DNA from: Pseudomonas baetica
Lineage (GTDB): Bacteria > Pseudomonadota > Gammaproteobacteria > Pseudomonadales > Pseudomonadaceae
DNA length: 64,000 nt
Assembly (NCBI RefSeq): GCF_019733355.1
Contig: NZ_JAIHLQ010000009.1
Coordinates: 119,270 to 183,269, forward strand
Direction of reading: 5' to 3'
The translations under genes were made by a program, and so were the position numbers. The notes below the pieces were generated by a model. The model saw nothing but the letters and a program-made list of their open reading frames with translations. It did not search any database and had not been told where the DNA came from. Below, piece by piece: positions 8,790 to 17,483 of the stretch (positions within the stretch are counted from its first letter, which is position 1; each line of letters starts with the position of its first letter).

Positions 8790-9971
8790 TTAACGCAGCT
8801 CGTTGAGCGCACGGGTCAACAACTGCATGTCGGCAGACGTGGTGGTCAGCCCCGGCGTGATGCGAATGCACGGTCCACAGGCTGCGCCAGTACGTACAAC
8901 GGTGAACAGGTTGTAGTCGTTGAGCAGTCGCTCAGCCATCGCCTGTTGATCGTCGTGGCGAGTGAAACGCATAGAAGTGATCCCGCAAAACAGCCGTGGA
9001 TCGTCCGGGGTCATGACTTCAATGCCCGGCAAGTGCCGCACCGCGCTGACCCAAAGATTGCGCAGGTAATTGAGGCGTGCACCTTTGGCCGGTGCGCCGC
9101 CGAGCGAACGGTGCTCCTCGAATACCAACGGGAGGCTCATCAGCGCTGGAATATTGGGCGTGCTGTAGGAAGTACGGCTGCGGATATCGTTGACCGTATA
9201 GTGCATCTCGCCCATGTCCGGATCGATGTCGGCCAGGCGCTGCGGGGCGATATAGAGAAAGCCAAGGGTCAGGGGCGCGCCGATCCATTTGTGCAGGTTG
9301 TAGCCGGCGAACGCGATGCCCAATGCTTCCAGATCGAACTCGATCTGGCCCAGGGCATGGGCTCCGTCGAGGATGATGTCGACGCCGTGCTCCTTGGCCA
9401 GCGCGGCAATAGCCTGCACCGGCATCACCAGGCCGGTGCGATGGGTGACATGCGTCAGCGCCATCAGCTTGAGTTTCGGGTGGCGGATGAACACCTCACG
9501 GTAGGCCTGCAGCAAACTGTCGAAACTCGCCGGGTGCGCGTGGGCAATCTCGATCACCTCTACACCGCGATGCTTTGCCAGCCAACGCATGGCGCCTTTT
9601 ACCGTGTCGTATTCGAGGTCACAGATCAGCACTTGATCGCCCGGTTGCAGGCGGTTGTAGTTGCGGATCAGCGATTGCAGGCCTTCGGTGGCGTTTCGTG
9701 TGAAGGCAACGCTTTGCGCGCGTACGCCCATCAACTCGGCCAGTTGCGCGCGAATGTCGAGGTTGTCGTGCTGTTCGAAGCGTTGGCGCACATACACCGA
9801 GTTGCTGTTGTTGATCAGCTCGATGTTGCGCTGGTACTCCTCGATCACCGTGCGCGACATGCGCCCGAAGTAACCGTTCTCCAGGTTTACGGGGCCGGGT
9901 TGAGCGTCATAACGATCAGCGAACGTCTGCCAGAAGGCTTCGTCACGGGCGCGGCGGGTGTTGTCGGGCAT
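8790..9971 (-). CDS. Class V aminotransferase (isopenicillin-N-epimerase-like)
   Basis: A 393-residue PLP-dependent enzyme of the class V fold (relatives: cysteine desulfurases, CefD, kynureninase). Visible landmarks are RNATEGLQSLIRNYN near the cofactor phosphate site, LMALTHVTHRTG, DIILDGAHALGQ with the PLP-contacting Asp and His, and the Schiff-base lysine in GYNLHKWIGAPLTLGFL. The ATG at 9971 is used instead of an in-frame TTG three codons upstream. It is convergent with the dioxygenase, 5 bases apart. The reaction is unknown; many homologues are annotated as epimerases or desulfurases without proof. Confidence 0.8.
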   Translation of the reverse strand: MPDNTRRARDEAFWQTFADRYDAQPGPVNLENGYFGRMSRTVIEEYQRNIELINNSNSVYVRQRFEQHDNLDIRAQLAELMGVRAQSVAFTRNATEGLQSLIRNYNRLQPGDQVLICDLEYDTVKGAMRWLAKHRGVEVIEIAHAHPASFDSLLQAYREVFIRHPKLKLMALTHVTHRTGLVMPVQAIAALAKEHGVDIILDGAHALGQIEFDLEALGIAFAGYNLHKWIGAPLTLGFLYIAPQRLADIDPDMGEMHYTVNDIRSRTSYSTPNIPALMSLPLVFEEHRSLGGAPAKGARLNYLRNLWVSAVRHLPGIEVMTPDDPRLFCGITSMRFTRHDDQQAMAERLLNDYNLFTVVRTGAACGPCIRITPGLTTTSADMQLLTRALNELR

Positions 9972-10000
9972 GGTTGGCAAGCTCTGTAGAGGAGGGCGCG

Positions 10001-10237
10001 TCAGTGGCGCGGGGCAGGTTTGCCGTGTTTTGCGCGTAGCGGTTCGAGCAAGTCAGAGAGGCCGTTGTGGTCGATTTCCTGCATCAAGGCCAGCAAGCCA
10101 CCGAGTTCACCGTGCGGGAAGCCTTCGCGGGCGAACCAGTTGAGATAAGGCCCCGGCAGGTCGGCAATGATCCGGCCCTTGTATTTGCCAAAGGGCATTT
10201 CGCGGGTGATCAACAGTTCGAGTTTTTCGGGATTCAT
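10001..10237 (-). CDS. DUF3820 family small protein
   Basis: A 78-residue protein with the features of the DUF3820 family: MPFGKYKGRIIADLPGPYLNWFAREGFPHGELGGLL. The family is common in Proteobacteria and its function is not established; some members are listed as putative quorum-sensing-regulated factors. It lies 29 bases upstream of the class V aminotransferase on the same strand, so the two may be co-transcribed. No good Shine-Dalgarno sequence precedes the ATG. Confidence 0.8.
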   Translation of the reverse strand: MNPEKLELLITREMPFGKYKGRIIADLPGPYLNWFAREGFPHGELGGLLALMQEIDHNGLSDLLEPLRAKHGKPAPRH

Positions 10238-10385
10238 CAGTGAGATCGTCTGGCTTCAAATCAGAGTGGAAAATACAGGCATTCTGCATGCAGGCCAAAT
10301 GACAGATCATGCAAATATCCTTGATACAGATAGTTCACTTACATTTAAAGTATTGATATATAACGATTTTTTTATTTATAGAAAA

Positions 10386-10402
10386 CTGGCACGCACACTG
10401 CA
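10386..10402 (+). promoter_or_regulatory. Sigma-54-type promoter before the DUF2383 gene
   Basis: CTGGCACGCACACTGCA has the -24 GG and -12 GC dinucleotides separated by exactly 10 bases and the full TGGCACG block of the RpoN consensus; only one base of the TTGC block differs. It is 42 bases upstream of the start codon at 10444. The preceding 100 bases are strongly AT-rich, as expected for activator and IHF binding. Confidence 0.7.
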
Positions 10403-10443
10403 ATATCCCTTGCATCTTCAACCAACCGCAAGGAATTGAAAAA

Positions 10444-10911
10444 ATGACTGACATGAATAAAGAAGCCATCTCTGTACTCAATGACCTGATTGAAACCAGC
10501 AAAGACGGTCAGGAAGGGTTCAAGACTTGCGCTGAAGACATCAAGCATCCTGAACTGAAAACGCTGTTCACCACTCGCTCTGCCGATTGCGCTACCGCCG
10601 CTGCGGAACTGCAAGCTGAAGTGCGCAAACTGGGCGGTGATCCGGAAACCTCCACCAGCGTCAGCGGTGACCTGCACCGCCGTTGGGTCGACGTCAAAGC
10701 CATGTTTACCGGCAAGGACGAAGAAGCAGTGCTAAACGAAGCCGAGCGCGGTGAAGACCACGCGCTGAAGGCTTATCGTGAAGCCATGGAGAAAATCAAC
10801 AAGCACAATCTGGTCGGTATTCGTGACATGGTTGAACGCCAGTACCATGGCGCGCAACGCAATCACGACCAGGTGAAGGCCCTGCGTAACCAGGCTCGCG
10901 CTCGTTCGTAA
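10444..10911 (+). CDS. PA2169-type four-helix-bundle protein (DUF2383)
   Basis: A 155-residue ferritin-like helical protein. The N-terminal part (EAISVLNDLIETSKDGQEGFKTCAEDI) and the ELQAEVRKLGGDPETS segment are typical of the DUF2383 family, whose members are stress- or stationary-phase-associated in pseudomonads. Glu/His residues that could hold a metal are present (EDHALKAYREAM, ERQYHGAQRNHDQVK), but binding is not shown. A Shine-Dalgarno AAGGAA precedes the ATG, and a near-consensus RpoN promoter lies upstream, suggesting nitrogen- or stress-linked expression. A REPIN follows. Confidence 0.85.
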   Translation: MTDMNKEAISVLNDLIETSKDGQEGFKTCAEDIKHPELKTLFTTRSADCATAAAELQAEVRKLGGDPETSTSVSGDLHRRWVDVKAMFTGKDEEAVLNEAERGEDHALKAYREAMEKINKHNLVGIRDMVERQYHGAQRNHDQVKALRNQARARS

Positions 10912-10927
10912 GCCACGCTGAAAAACG

Positions 10928-11014
10928 GTGGGAGCGGGCTGGCTCGCGAATGCGGTGTGTCATGCAACGATGATGTTGCTGACACGACCTCTTCGCGAGC
11001 CAGCCCGCTCCCTC
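10928..11014. repeat. REPIN, variant with GGCTGGCTCGCG core
   Basis: Inverted arms beginning GTGGGAGCGGGCTGGCTCGCG and ending CGCGAGCCAGCCCGCTCCC bracket about 40 unrelated bases. The central TGG replaces the TTG of the common family here, so it belongs to a sister REP group. It separates the convergent DUF2383 and phaJ genes. Confidence 0.85.
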
Positions 11015-11032
11015 GTTGTTTTGTGCAGCCAA

Positions 11033-11503
11033 TCAGCCGATGCTGATCGCCGGCAACGTCGGCAGTGTCACAGTCTGCTGTTTGCGCGGCGCCAGAATCT
11101 CAGCTTCGCCATCGACGACTAACTCATCACGCTGGTTGAACACGCGAGTGGCGATCCGCACGCGAAACTTGGGCAGCTTCTCAAGGATTTCCAGGCGCAC
11201 GGTCAGTGTGTCGCCAATCTTTACCGGCTTCTGAAAGCTCATCTGCTGACCGATATAAATAGTCCCCGGCCCAGGCAATTCGCAGGCAACGGCTGCACTG
11301 ATCAGCGCACCGCTGAACATGCCGTGTGCGATGCGTTCCTTGAACATGCTGGCGGCGGCAAATTCGGCGTCCAGGTGTACCGGGTTGTGGTCGCCGGACA
11401 TGGCGGCGAACAACTGAATGTCGCGCTCTTCGACAGTCTTGCTGTAGCTGGCGGTCTGGCCGACTTCGAGGGCTTCGTAAGGGGTGTTGGTAACCTGGGT
11501 CAT
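11033..11503 (-). CDS. phaJ: MaoC-like (R)-specific enoyl-CoA hydratase
   Basis: A 156-residue single hot-dog-fold hydratase. The hydratase-2 motif with catalytic Asp and His is present (MSGDHNPVHLDAEFAA), followed by RIAHGMFSGALISA. Members hydrate 2-enoyl-CoA to (R)-3-hydroxyacyl-CoA, linking beta-oxidation to polyhydroxyalkanoate monomers. The ATG at 11503 has an AGGAACC site; an upstream frame extension lacks one. It is followed by an alpha/beta hydrolase and, divergently, fadD2-fadD1, the same arrangement as in P. aeruginosa, supporting a role in fatty-acid use. The exact chain-length preference is not readable. Confidence 0.85.
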   Translation of the reverse strand: MTQVTNTPYEALEVGQTASYSKTVEERDIQLFAAMSGDHNPVHLDAEFAAASMFKERIAHGMFSGALISAAVACELPGPGTIYIGQQMSFQKPVKIGDTLTVRLEILEKLPKFRVRIATRVFNQRDELVVDGEAEILAPRKQQTVTLPTLPAISIG

Positions 11504-11545
11504 CGGTCTTGGTTCCTGTGACGGATTAAATGAATCCACAAAAAA

Positions 11546-12490
11546 TTATTCGCTGCGATGAGGGCGCGGATGGCTCAAGGCCTGATGGATCCAGGTCAGC
11601 ACATCGGCGATCACTTCGTCGCGATTGGTTTCGTTGAACAATTCGTGCCGCGCCTGCGGATAGATCTTCAGTTGCAGGTTGTGGCTGCCGGCCGTGCGCA
11701 AGGCATTGGCCAGATCTGTCAGACGCTTGCCTTCACTCACCGGATCACATTCGCCGCCGATCACCAGCAGCGGCAGGCCCGGGTCGATCTGGGCGAGAGT
11801 GGACGCTTTGCTGATTTGCTGCAAGCCGCCGAGCAAGTCGATCCACAGCTGATTGGTGCAGCGAAAGCCGCACAGCGGGTCGGCAGCGTACTTGTCGACT
11901 TCGTCGGGATCGCGGCTGAGCCAGTCGAATGACGTGCGCACCGGTTTGAATTTTTTGTTGAACGAGCCGAACGACAACCACTCGATCATTGCGCTGCGAC
12001 CCTTGCCACCCTGACGCAGTTTTTCCAGGCGGGCGATCTGCCGCGCGGCACCATAAAGCGCCACCGGTTGAAAGTTCGAACCGCTGAGAATCGCCCCGTG
12101 CAGGCTGGCGCTGTGGTGCAGCAGGTAACCTTGGGCGAGGTAGCTGCCCATGCTGTGCCCGAGCAGAATGATCGGTACGCCGGGATGTTGCTGGCCGATG
12201 TACTGATTGAGGCTGGCCAGATCACCGACGACTTTGCACCAGCCATCGTCGTCGGCGAAATGCCCAAGGGTGCCGGTATCGGCGGTTTTGCCATGTCCGC
12301 GCAGGTCCGGGGCGTACACGCCGTAGCCCTGGGCGCAGAACCTTTCAGCCAGTCGTTGGTAACGCCCGCTGTGCTCGGCCATGCCATGGGCCAACAGGAT
12401 CACCGCTTTCAACGGCGCCGTCGGCAGCCACTGATTGACGAAGAGGCGGCTGCGGTCACTCGCGTCCAGCCATAAAGTGTCGTGGATCAT
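11546..12490 (-). CDS. Alpha/beta hydrolase, monoacylglycerol-lipase-like
   Basis: A 314-residue Serine_aminopeptidase/Hydrolase_4 family protein. The nucleophile elbow is GHSMGSYLA, preceded by ILLAHGMAEHSGRYQRLAERF and YAPDLRGHGKT, and followed by the acidic residue in VIGGECDPVSEG and the histidine in YPQARHELFNE, giving a complete Ser-Asp-His triad. Likely substrates are mono- or lysolipids, releasing fatty acids for the adjacent acyl-CoA ligases. AAAGGAA precedes the ATG. It is upstream of phaJ on the same strand (gap 42 bases) and divergent from fadD2. Confidence 0.85.
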   Translation of the reverse strand: MIHDTLWLDASDRSRLFVNQWLPTAPLKAVILLAHGMAEHSGRYQRLAERFCAQGYGVYAPDLRGHGKTADTGTLGHFADDDGWCKVVGDLASLNQYIGQQHPGVPIILLGHSMGSYLAQGYLLHHSASLHGAILSGSNFQPVALYGAARQIARLEKLRQGGKGRSAMIEWLSFGSFNKKFKPVRTSFDWLSRDPDEVDKYAADPLCGFRCTNQLWIDLLGGLQQISKASTLAQIDPGLPLLVIGGECDPVSEGKRLTDLANALRTAGSHNLQLKIYPQARHELFNETNRDEVIADVLTWIHQALSHPRPHRSE

Positions 12491-12729
12491 GGCGATTCCT
12501 TTGCTCAGAGTCGAAACAGTGTATAGCGCATTCGTTGTTCTTCGTCTGATCAGCCCACACGACGGCAGGAAGATTCATACGATCAATGACGGCTTTACCC
12601 GTATTTGCCTGATTGGCCATAACTGCTAGTGTCCGTGAAGCTCCGCTTTTTGCTTTCTGCTTTCAAGGGATGAACGAGAAATGACAGAAACGCGGCCCCG
12701 GATCAGCTCAGGTAAAGAGGACAAGAACA

Positions 12730-14418
12730 ATGCAACCTGATTTCTGGAATGACAAACGCCCGGCCGGCGTACCGCTGGACATCGACATGGGTGAATTCAA
12801 GTCGGTGATCGAGGTGTTTGAGCGTTCCTGCAAGAAGTTCGCCGATCGCCCGGCCTTCAGCAACATGGGCGTGACCTTGACCTACGCAGAACTTGAGCGC
12901 CAAAGCGCTGCCTTCGCAGGCTACCTGCAAGCGCATACCGATCTTGCGCCCGGGGATCGCATCGCGGTGCAGATGCCCAATGTCCTGCATTACCCGATTG
13001 CCGTGTTCGGCGCTTTGCGCGCCGGGTTGATCGTGGTCAACACCAACCCGCTGTACACCGCGCGGGAGATGCGGCATCAGTTCAAGGATTCCGGCGCTCG
13101 AGCGCTGGTGTACCTGAACATGTTCGGCCAGAAAGTCCAGGAAGTGCTGGCCGATACCGACATTCAATACCTGATCGAAGCGAAGATGGGCGACCTGATG
13201 CCCACCGCCAAGGGATGGCTGGTCAACACCGTGGTCAGCAAAGTGAAGAAAATGGTGCCGGCGTATTCGCTGCCCCAGGCGATCTCCTTCAAAAGCGCAT
13301 TGCGCATGGGGCGTGGGCTGGGCATCAAACCCTTGAAGGCCAGCCTCGACGACATCGCTGTGCTGCAATACACCGGCGGCACCACGGGGCTGGCCAAGGG
13401 TGCAATGCTGACCCACGGCAACCTGGTGGCGAACATGCAGCAAGTGCGGGCCTGTCTCGCGCAACTGGGCCCTGACGGGCAGCCACTGCTGCGCGAAGGC
13501 CAGGAAGTGATGGTCGCGCCGCTGCCGCTTTATCACATCTATGCTTTCACCGCGAATTGCATGTGCATGATGGTGTCCGGCAATCACAACGTGCTGATCA
13601 CCAACCCGCGCGACATTGCCGGGTTTATCAAGGAACTGAAGAACTGGCGCTTCTCGGCGCTGCTGGGCTTGAACACATTGTTTGTGGCGCTGATGGAACA
13701 CCCGGATTTCAAGACGCTGGATTTCTCCAGTCTGAAACTGACCAACTCCGGCGGCACCGCGCTGGTCAAAGCCACGGCCGAACGCTGGGAGCAGCTCACC
13801 GGTTGCCGTATCACCGAAGGTTACGGCCTGACCGAAACCTCGCCGGTGGCGTGTACCAACCCCTACGGCGACCAGTCGCGTCTGGGTACGGTTGGCCTGC
13901 CGGTACCGGGTACGCTGTTGAAAGTCATCAACGATGACGGCGTCGAACAGCCGATGGGCGAGCGTGGCGAGTTGTGCATCAAAGGCCCGCAAATCATGAA
14001 AGGCTACTGGCACAAACCTGAGGCCACCGCTGAAGTGCTGGATGCCGAGGGCTGGTTCAAGTCTGGCGACATCGCGGTGATCGACCCGGACGGCTTTGTG
14101 CGCATCGTCGATCGCAAGAAGGACATGATCATCGTCTCTGGTTTCAACGTGTACCCGAACGAGATCGAAGATGTGGTCATGGCCCACCCGAAAGTCGCCA
14201 ACTGCGCGGTGATCGGTGTGCCGGACGAGCGTTCGGGCGAGGCGGTCAAGCTGTTTGTGGTGGCGCGCGAAAGCGGTGTAAGTCTTGAAGAGCTCAAGGC
14301 TTACTGCAAAGAGAATTTCACCGCCTACAAAGTGCCGAAACACATTGTCTTGCGTGAGTCGTTGCCGATGACGCCTGTAGGGAAAATTCTGCGACGTGAG
14401 TTGCGCGATATCGCCTGA
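12730..14418 (+). CDS. fadD2: Long-chain-fatty-acid-CoA ligase FadD2
   Basis: A 562-residue acyl-CoA synthetase activating fatty acids with ATP and CoA for beta-oxidation. The AMP-binding P-loop is QYTGGTTGLAKGAMLTH; further motifs are GYGLTETSPVA, GELCIKGPQIMKGYW, WFKSGDIAVIDPDG and the FadD signature region DRKKDMIIVSGFNVYPNEIE. The C-terminal catalytic lysine is in MTPVGKILRRELR. It is the first of two tandem paralogues; order and neighbours match fadD2-fadD1 of P. aeruginosa. The large open frame on the opposite strand is a codon-bias shadow. Confidence 0.92.
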   Translation: MQPDFWNDKRPAGVPLDIDMGEFKSVIEVFERSCKKFADRPAFSNMGVTLTYAELERQSAAFAGYLQAHTDLAPGDRIAVQMPNVLHYPIAVFGALRAGLIVVNTNPLYTAREMRHQFKDSGARALVYLNMFGQKVQEVLADTDIQYLIEAKMGDLMPTAKGWLVNTVVSKVKKMVPAYSLPQAISFKSALRMGRGLGIKPLKASLDDIAVLQYTGGTTGLAKGAMLTHGNLVANMQQVRACLAQLGPDGQPLLREGQEVMVAPLPLYHIYAFTANCMCMMVSGNHNVLITNPRDIAGFIKELKNWRFSALLGLNTLFVALMEHPDFKTLDFSSLKLTNSGGTALVKATAERWEQLTGCRITEGYGLTETSPVACTNPYGDQSRLGTVGLPVPGTLLKVINDDGVEQPMGERGELCIKGPQIMKGYWHKPEATAEVLDAEGWFKSGDIAVIDPDGFVRIVDRKKDMIIVSGFNVYPNEIEDVVMAHPKVANCAVIGVPDERSGEAVKLFVVARESGVSLEELKAYCKENFTAYKVPKHIVLRESLPMTPVGKILRRELRDIA

Positions 14419-14443
14419 TCGGTCAATGGCCGCGCTTTGCGCG

Positions 14444-14512
14444 GATCGCGGGCAAGCCATGCTCCCACAGGTATCTATGCAGATCTTGTGGATGCAGGCT
14501 TGCCCGCGATGC
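14444..14512. repeat. REP pair of a second family (GCGGGCAAGCC type)
   Basis: Arms GATCGCGGGCAAGCCATGCTCCCAC (14444-14468) and GATGCAGGCTTGCCCGCGATGC (14491-14512) are inverted, with the CGCGGGCAAGCC core rather than the GCGAGCAAGCCC core. They lie between fadD2 and fadD1. Confidence 0.7.
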
Positions 14513-14522
14513 TTTTGGGAGG

Positions 14523-14566
14523 AACACCCCCGAATTCCGGGGCTTTCAGGGTGTTATAGGTTTTTT
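14523..14566 (+). terminator. Nested hairpin with T-run between fadD2 and fadD1
   Basis: An inner stem around CCCCGAATTCCGGGG is enclosed by AACACC and GGTGTT, followed six bases later by TTTTTT. It can act as a fadD2 terminator, so fadD1 may have its own promoter in the remaining 210 bases before its start. Confidence 0.55.
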
Positions 14567-14778
14567 GCTCTAAAATGACCGCTAGCAAGTCTTGAGTCAT
14601 CAATGTGACTGTAGGGGCCGCTTTTGGCTCTAGTCGACCCTCGGCAAAGCTGCTACTCTCGGCGCGCTTTGTGACTTCTCGGCCTATCCAAAAGCCAGAT
14701 TCACCAATACAAAACACACACCAATAATAATCGCATCAAATGCGGTGAAGAATTCGCGTTGCTGAGGAGTGGGCTTCC

Positions 14779-16476
14779 ATGATCGAAGACTTTTGGAAGG
14801 ATAAATACCCGGCTGGAATTGCTGCCGACATCAATCCAGACGAGTATCCGAACATTCAGGCAGTGTTGAAGCAATCCTGCCAACGCTTCGCCAACAAACC
14901 GGCTTTCAGCAACCTGGGCAAGACAATCACCTACGGTGAGTTGTACGAATTGTCCGGTGCGTTTGCCGCGTATCTGCAACAGCATACCGATTTGCAGCCC
15001 GGTGATCGAATCGCCGTGCAACTGCCCAACGTTCTGCAGTACCCGGTGGCTGTCTTCGGTGCCATCCGCGCCGGGCTGATTGTGGTCAACACCAACCCGC
15101 TGTACACCGCGCGGGAAATGGAACACCAGTTCAACGACTCCGGTGCCAAAGCGCTGGTGTGCCTGGCGAACATGGCGCACCTGGCTGAAGCCGTGGTGCC
15201 GAAAACCGGCGTCAAACACGTCATCGTCACTGAAGTCGCCGACCTGTTGCCACCGCTCAAGCGCCTGCTGATCAACAGCGTCATCAAGTACGTGAAGAAG
15301 ATGGTTCCGGCTTATCACCTGCCTAAAGCCGTCAAATTCAACGACGTGCTGAGCAAGGGGCAGGGCCAGCCAGTGGCTGAAGCCAACCCGGACAGCGGTG
15401 ATGTTGCGGTGCTGCAATACACCGGCGGCACCACCGGCGTTGCCAAAGGCGCGATGCTGACCCACCGCAATCTCGTGGCCAACATGCTGCAATGCAAAGC
15501 GCTGATGGGCTCCAACCTTAACGAAGGTTGCGAAATCCTGATCACACCGCTGCCGCTGTACCACATCTACGCGTTCACCTTTCATTGCATGGCGATGATG
15601 CTGATCGGCAACCACAACATCCTGATCAGCAACCCGCGTGACCTGCCGGCAATGGTCAAGGAACTGTCGAAGTGGAAGTTCAGTGGTTTCGTTGGCCTTA
15701 ACACGCTGTTTGTGGCGCTGTGCAACAACGAAGGCTTCCGCAAGCTGGATTTCTCCGCGCTGAAAGTCACCCTGTCCGGCGGCATGGCCCTGCAATTGGC
15801 CGCCGCCGAGCGCTGGAAAGCCGTGACCGGTTGCGCCATCTGCGAAGGTTACGGCATGACCGAAACCAGCCCGGTGGCGACGGTCAACCCGATCCAGAAC
15901 ATCCAGGTCGGCACCATCGGTATTCCGGTGCCATCGACGCTGTGCAAAGTCATCGACGATGCCGGGGTCGAGCAGCCGCTGGGTGAAATCGGCGAACTGT
16001 GCGTCAAGGGCCCGCAGGTGATGAAAGGCTACTGGCAGCGTCAGGAAGCCACCGATGAAATGCTCGACAGCGACGGCTGGTTGAAGACCGGTGATATCGC
16101 GCTGATCCAGCCGGATGGCTACATGCGCATTGTCGATCGCAAGAAAGACATGATTCTGGTCTCCGGTTTCAACGTCTACCCGAACGAGTTGGAAGACGTG
16201 CTGGCGACCCTGCCGGGCGTGCTGCAGTGCGCGGCTATCGGCGTGCCGGACGAGAAATCGGGCGAGGCGATCAAGATATTCATCGTTGCCAAGCCAGGCG
16301 TAACACTGACCAAAGAGCAGGTAATGGAGCACATGCGCGCCAACGTCACCGGCTACAAGGTGCCGCGTTCAGTGGAGTTCCGCGATACGCTGCCAACCAC
16401 CAACGTCGGCAAGATCCTGCGCCGCGAGTTGCGTGATGAAGAGCTGAAGAAGATCAAGGCGAAGAACGCCGCGTAA
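14779..16476 (+). CDS. fadD1: Long-chain-fatty-acid-CoA ligase FadD1
   Basis: A 565-residue paralogue of the preceding gene, sharing most motifs: QYTGGTTGVAKGAMLTH, GYGMTETSPVA, ELCVKGPQVMKGYW, WLKTGDIALIQPDG, DRKKDMILVSGFNVYPNELE and the lysine in TTNVGKILRRELR. It activates exogenous fatty acids during uptake. The 360-base gap after fadD2 contains a REP pair and a terminator-like hairpin, so separate transcription is likely. GCTGAGGAGTGGGC gives the ribosome site. A strong terminator follows. Confidence 0.93.
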   Translation: MIEDFWKDKYPAGIAADINPDEYPNIQAVLKQSCQRFANKPAFSNLGKTITYGELYELSGAFAAYLQQHTDLQPGDRIAVQLPNVLQYPVAVFGAIRAGLIVVNTNPLYTAREMEHQFNDSGAKALVCLANMAHLAEAVVPKTGVKHVIVTEVADLLPPLKRLLINSVIKYVKKMVPAYHLPKAVKFNDVLSKGQGQPVAEANPDSGDVAVLQYTGGTTGVAKGAMLTHRNLVANMLQCKALMGSNLNEGCEILITPLPLYHIYAFTFHCMAMMLIGNHNILISNPRDLPAMVKELSKWKFSGFVGLNTLFVALCNNEGFRKLDFSALKVTLSGGMALQLAAAERWKAVTGCAICEGYGMTETSPVATVNPIQNIQVGTIGIPVPSTLCKVIDDAGVEQPLGEIGELCVKGPQVMKGYWQRQEATDEMLDSDGWLKTGDIALIQPDGYMRIVDRKKDMILVSGFNVYPNELEDVLATLPGVLQCAAIGVPDEKSGEAIKIFIVAKPGVTLTKEQVMEHMRANVTGYKVPRSVEFRDTLPTTNVGKILRRELRDEELKKIKAKNAA

Positions 16477-16479
16477 AGC

Positions 16480-16508
16480 AAAAAGCCCTGCAGATGCAGG
16501 GCTTTTTG
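16480..16508 (+). terminator. Terminator after fadD1
   Basis: AAAAGCCCTGCAGATGCAGGGCTTTTT is a symmetrical hairpin with A and T flanks, 4 bases after the stop codon; it could also serve the convergent gene. Confidence 0.9.
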
Positions 16509-16553
16509 ATTTTGGCCGGGAGAAATTCTGTGCCTGTGAGGCCGTTTTCGCGG

Positions 16554-16931
16554 TTACTGGCGAAATGGCGCGAAATTCACATTGGTTCCTGTCGGACGCA
16601 TGTCCTGCAGATACGAATCCTTGTCTGCACTCAATTCCAGGCTCAGCGCCGCTTTGCGTTTGCCCTCGTTGCGAATCACCAGCCCTTCCAGCTTCTCGCG
16701 CAGGAACACCGTCGGCACTTTCAGGTGCAGCAGTTCGTCGGTGGCCGGCGTATGCATCAGCAGGTGAATCCACTCGTACTGACCCACGGCCAGACGCGTC
16801 ACCGGCAGGTCGAACCACCAGATGTTGCGGTTGCGGTTCAGTTCGGCGAAGTGGCAGTTGTTGGTGCCGAGCACAGCGCCGCCCAGTTCCTGGTTTCGAC
16901 GGGCAATGGCCTGCTTTTTATCGAGTTTCAT
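16554..16931 (-). CDS. Conserved hypothetical protein, 125 residues
   Basis: A 125-residue soluble protein without signal peptide or membrane segment. It starts MKLDKKQAIARRNQELGGAVLG, has a central beta-rich part (WWFDLPVTRLAVGQYEWIHLLMHT) and a charged C-terminal half. I do not recognise a named domain. The ATG at 16931 has AGGA five bases upstream; the longer frame has no ribosome site. It is convergent with fadD1 and alone on its strand, so context says little. Confidence 0.7.
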   Translation of the reverse strand: MKLDKKQAIARRNQELGGAVLGTNNCHFAELNRNRNIWWFDLPVTRLAVGQYEWIHLLMHTPATDELLHLKVPTVFLREKLEGLVIRNEGKRKAALSLELSADKDSYLQDMRPTGTNVNFAPFRQ

Positions 16932-17127
16932 AACATTCCTGCGGGGTCGGTTCCTGGCGCTTGGCGCCCATATGGAGCGCATTCTCAAGGCAACGCCGGC
17001 AAACATAAAGCCCAACCTTCATGCTGCGACGAAATGAACCCTCAAAAAAAATGAAACTTGGCGCAAACAGGGTCGGTCAATCCTTACGTAATGACTTTTC
17101 CTCGTTAATGCATCAAGGAGAAACACC

Positions 17128-17319
17128 ATGAGTAGCACAAGCGATAAAGTAAAAGGCATGGCGAATGAAGCGGTCGGCAACGTCAAGCAAGGTGTGGGGA
17201 AAGCCACTGACAACACCAAACTGCAAGCCGAAGGCACCCTGCAAGAGAAAAAAGGCGAGGCCCAGCAAGCGGTCGGCAAAGCCAAAGACGCCATCAAGAA
17301 AGGCGTCGACAAGGCGTAA
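17128..17319 (+). CDS. CsbD family stress-response protein
   Basis: A 63-residue hydrophilic, Lys/Ala/Gly-rich protein with the family repeats KVKGMANEAVGNVKQGVGKAT and GEAQQAVGKAKDAIKKGV. CsbD proteins are abundant, largely disordered general-stress proteins of unknown biochemical role. CAAGGAG lies 8 bases before the ATG. A terminator follows immediately, so it is monocistronic. Confidence 0.9.
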   Translation: MSSTSDKVKGMANEAVGNVKQGVGKATDNTKLQAEGTLQEKKGEAQQAVGKAKDAIKKGVDKA

Positions 17320-17343
17320 TGCAGCCTTGAACGAAAGACACGA

Positions 17344-17369
17344 ACGGCCATCCAAGGATGGCCGTTTTT
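17344..17369 (+). terminator. Terminator after csbD-like gene
   Basis: ACGGCCATCC-AA-GGATGGCCGT hairpin followed by five T residues, 24 bases after the stop. Confidence 0.9.
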
Positions 17370-17483
17370 GTATCCTCAACAGGCGCTGACCCGACGAGGC
17401 TCGCCAAGTAGGCTAACGTGATGTAAAAAACGGCCCCTGAGTCGCCACGACTTCAACCTGTAATGCGGCGAAAGGAGACGCGA

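Noticed and set aside
12703..16332. Two very long antisense frames opposite fadD2 and fadD1 (585 and 543 codons)
   Set aside because: Products are His/Gln/Arg-rich with no domain, mirror the GC-rich codon use of the real genes, and the + strand genes have full motifs.
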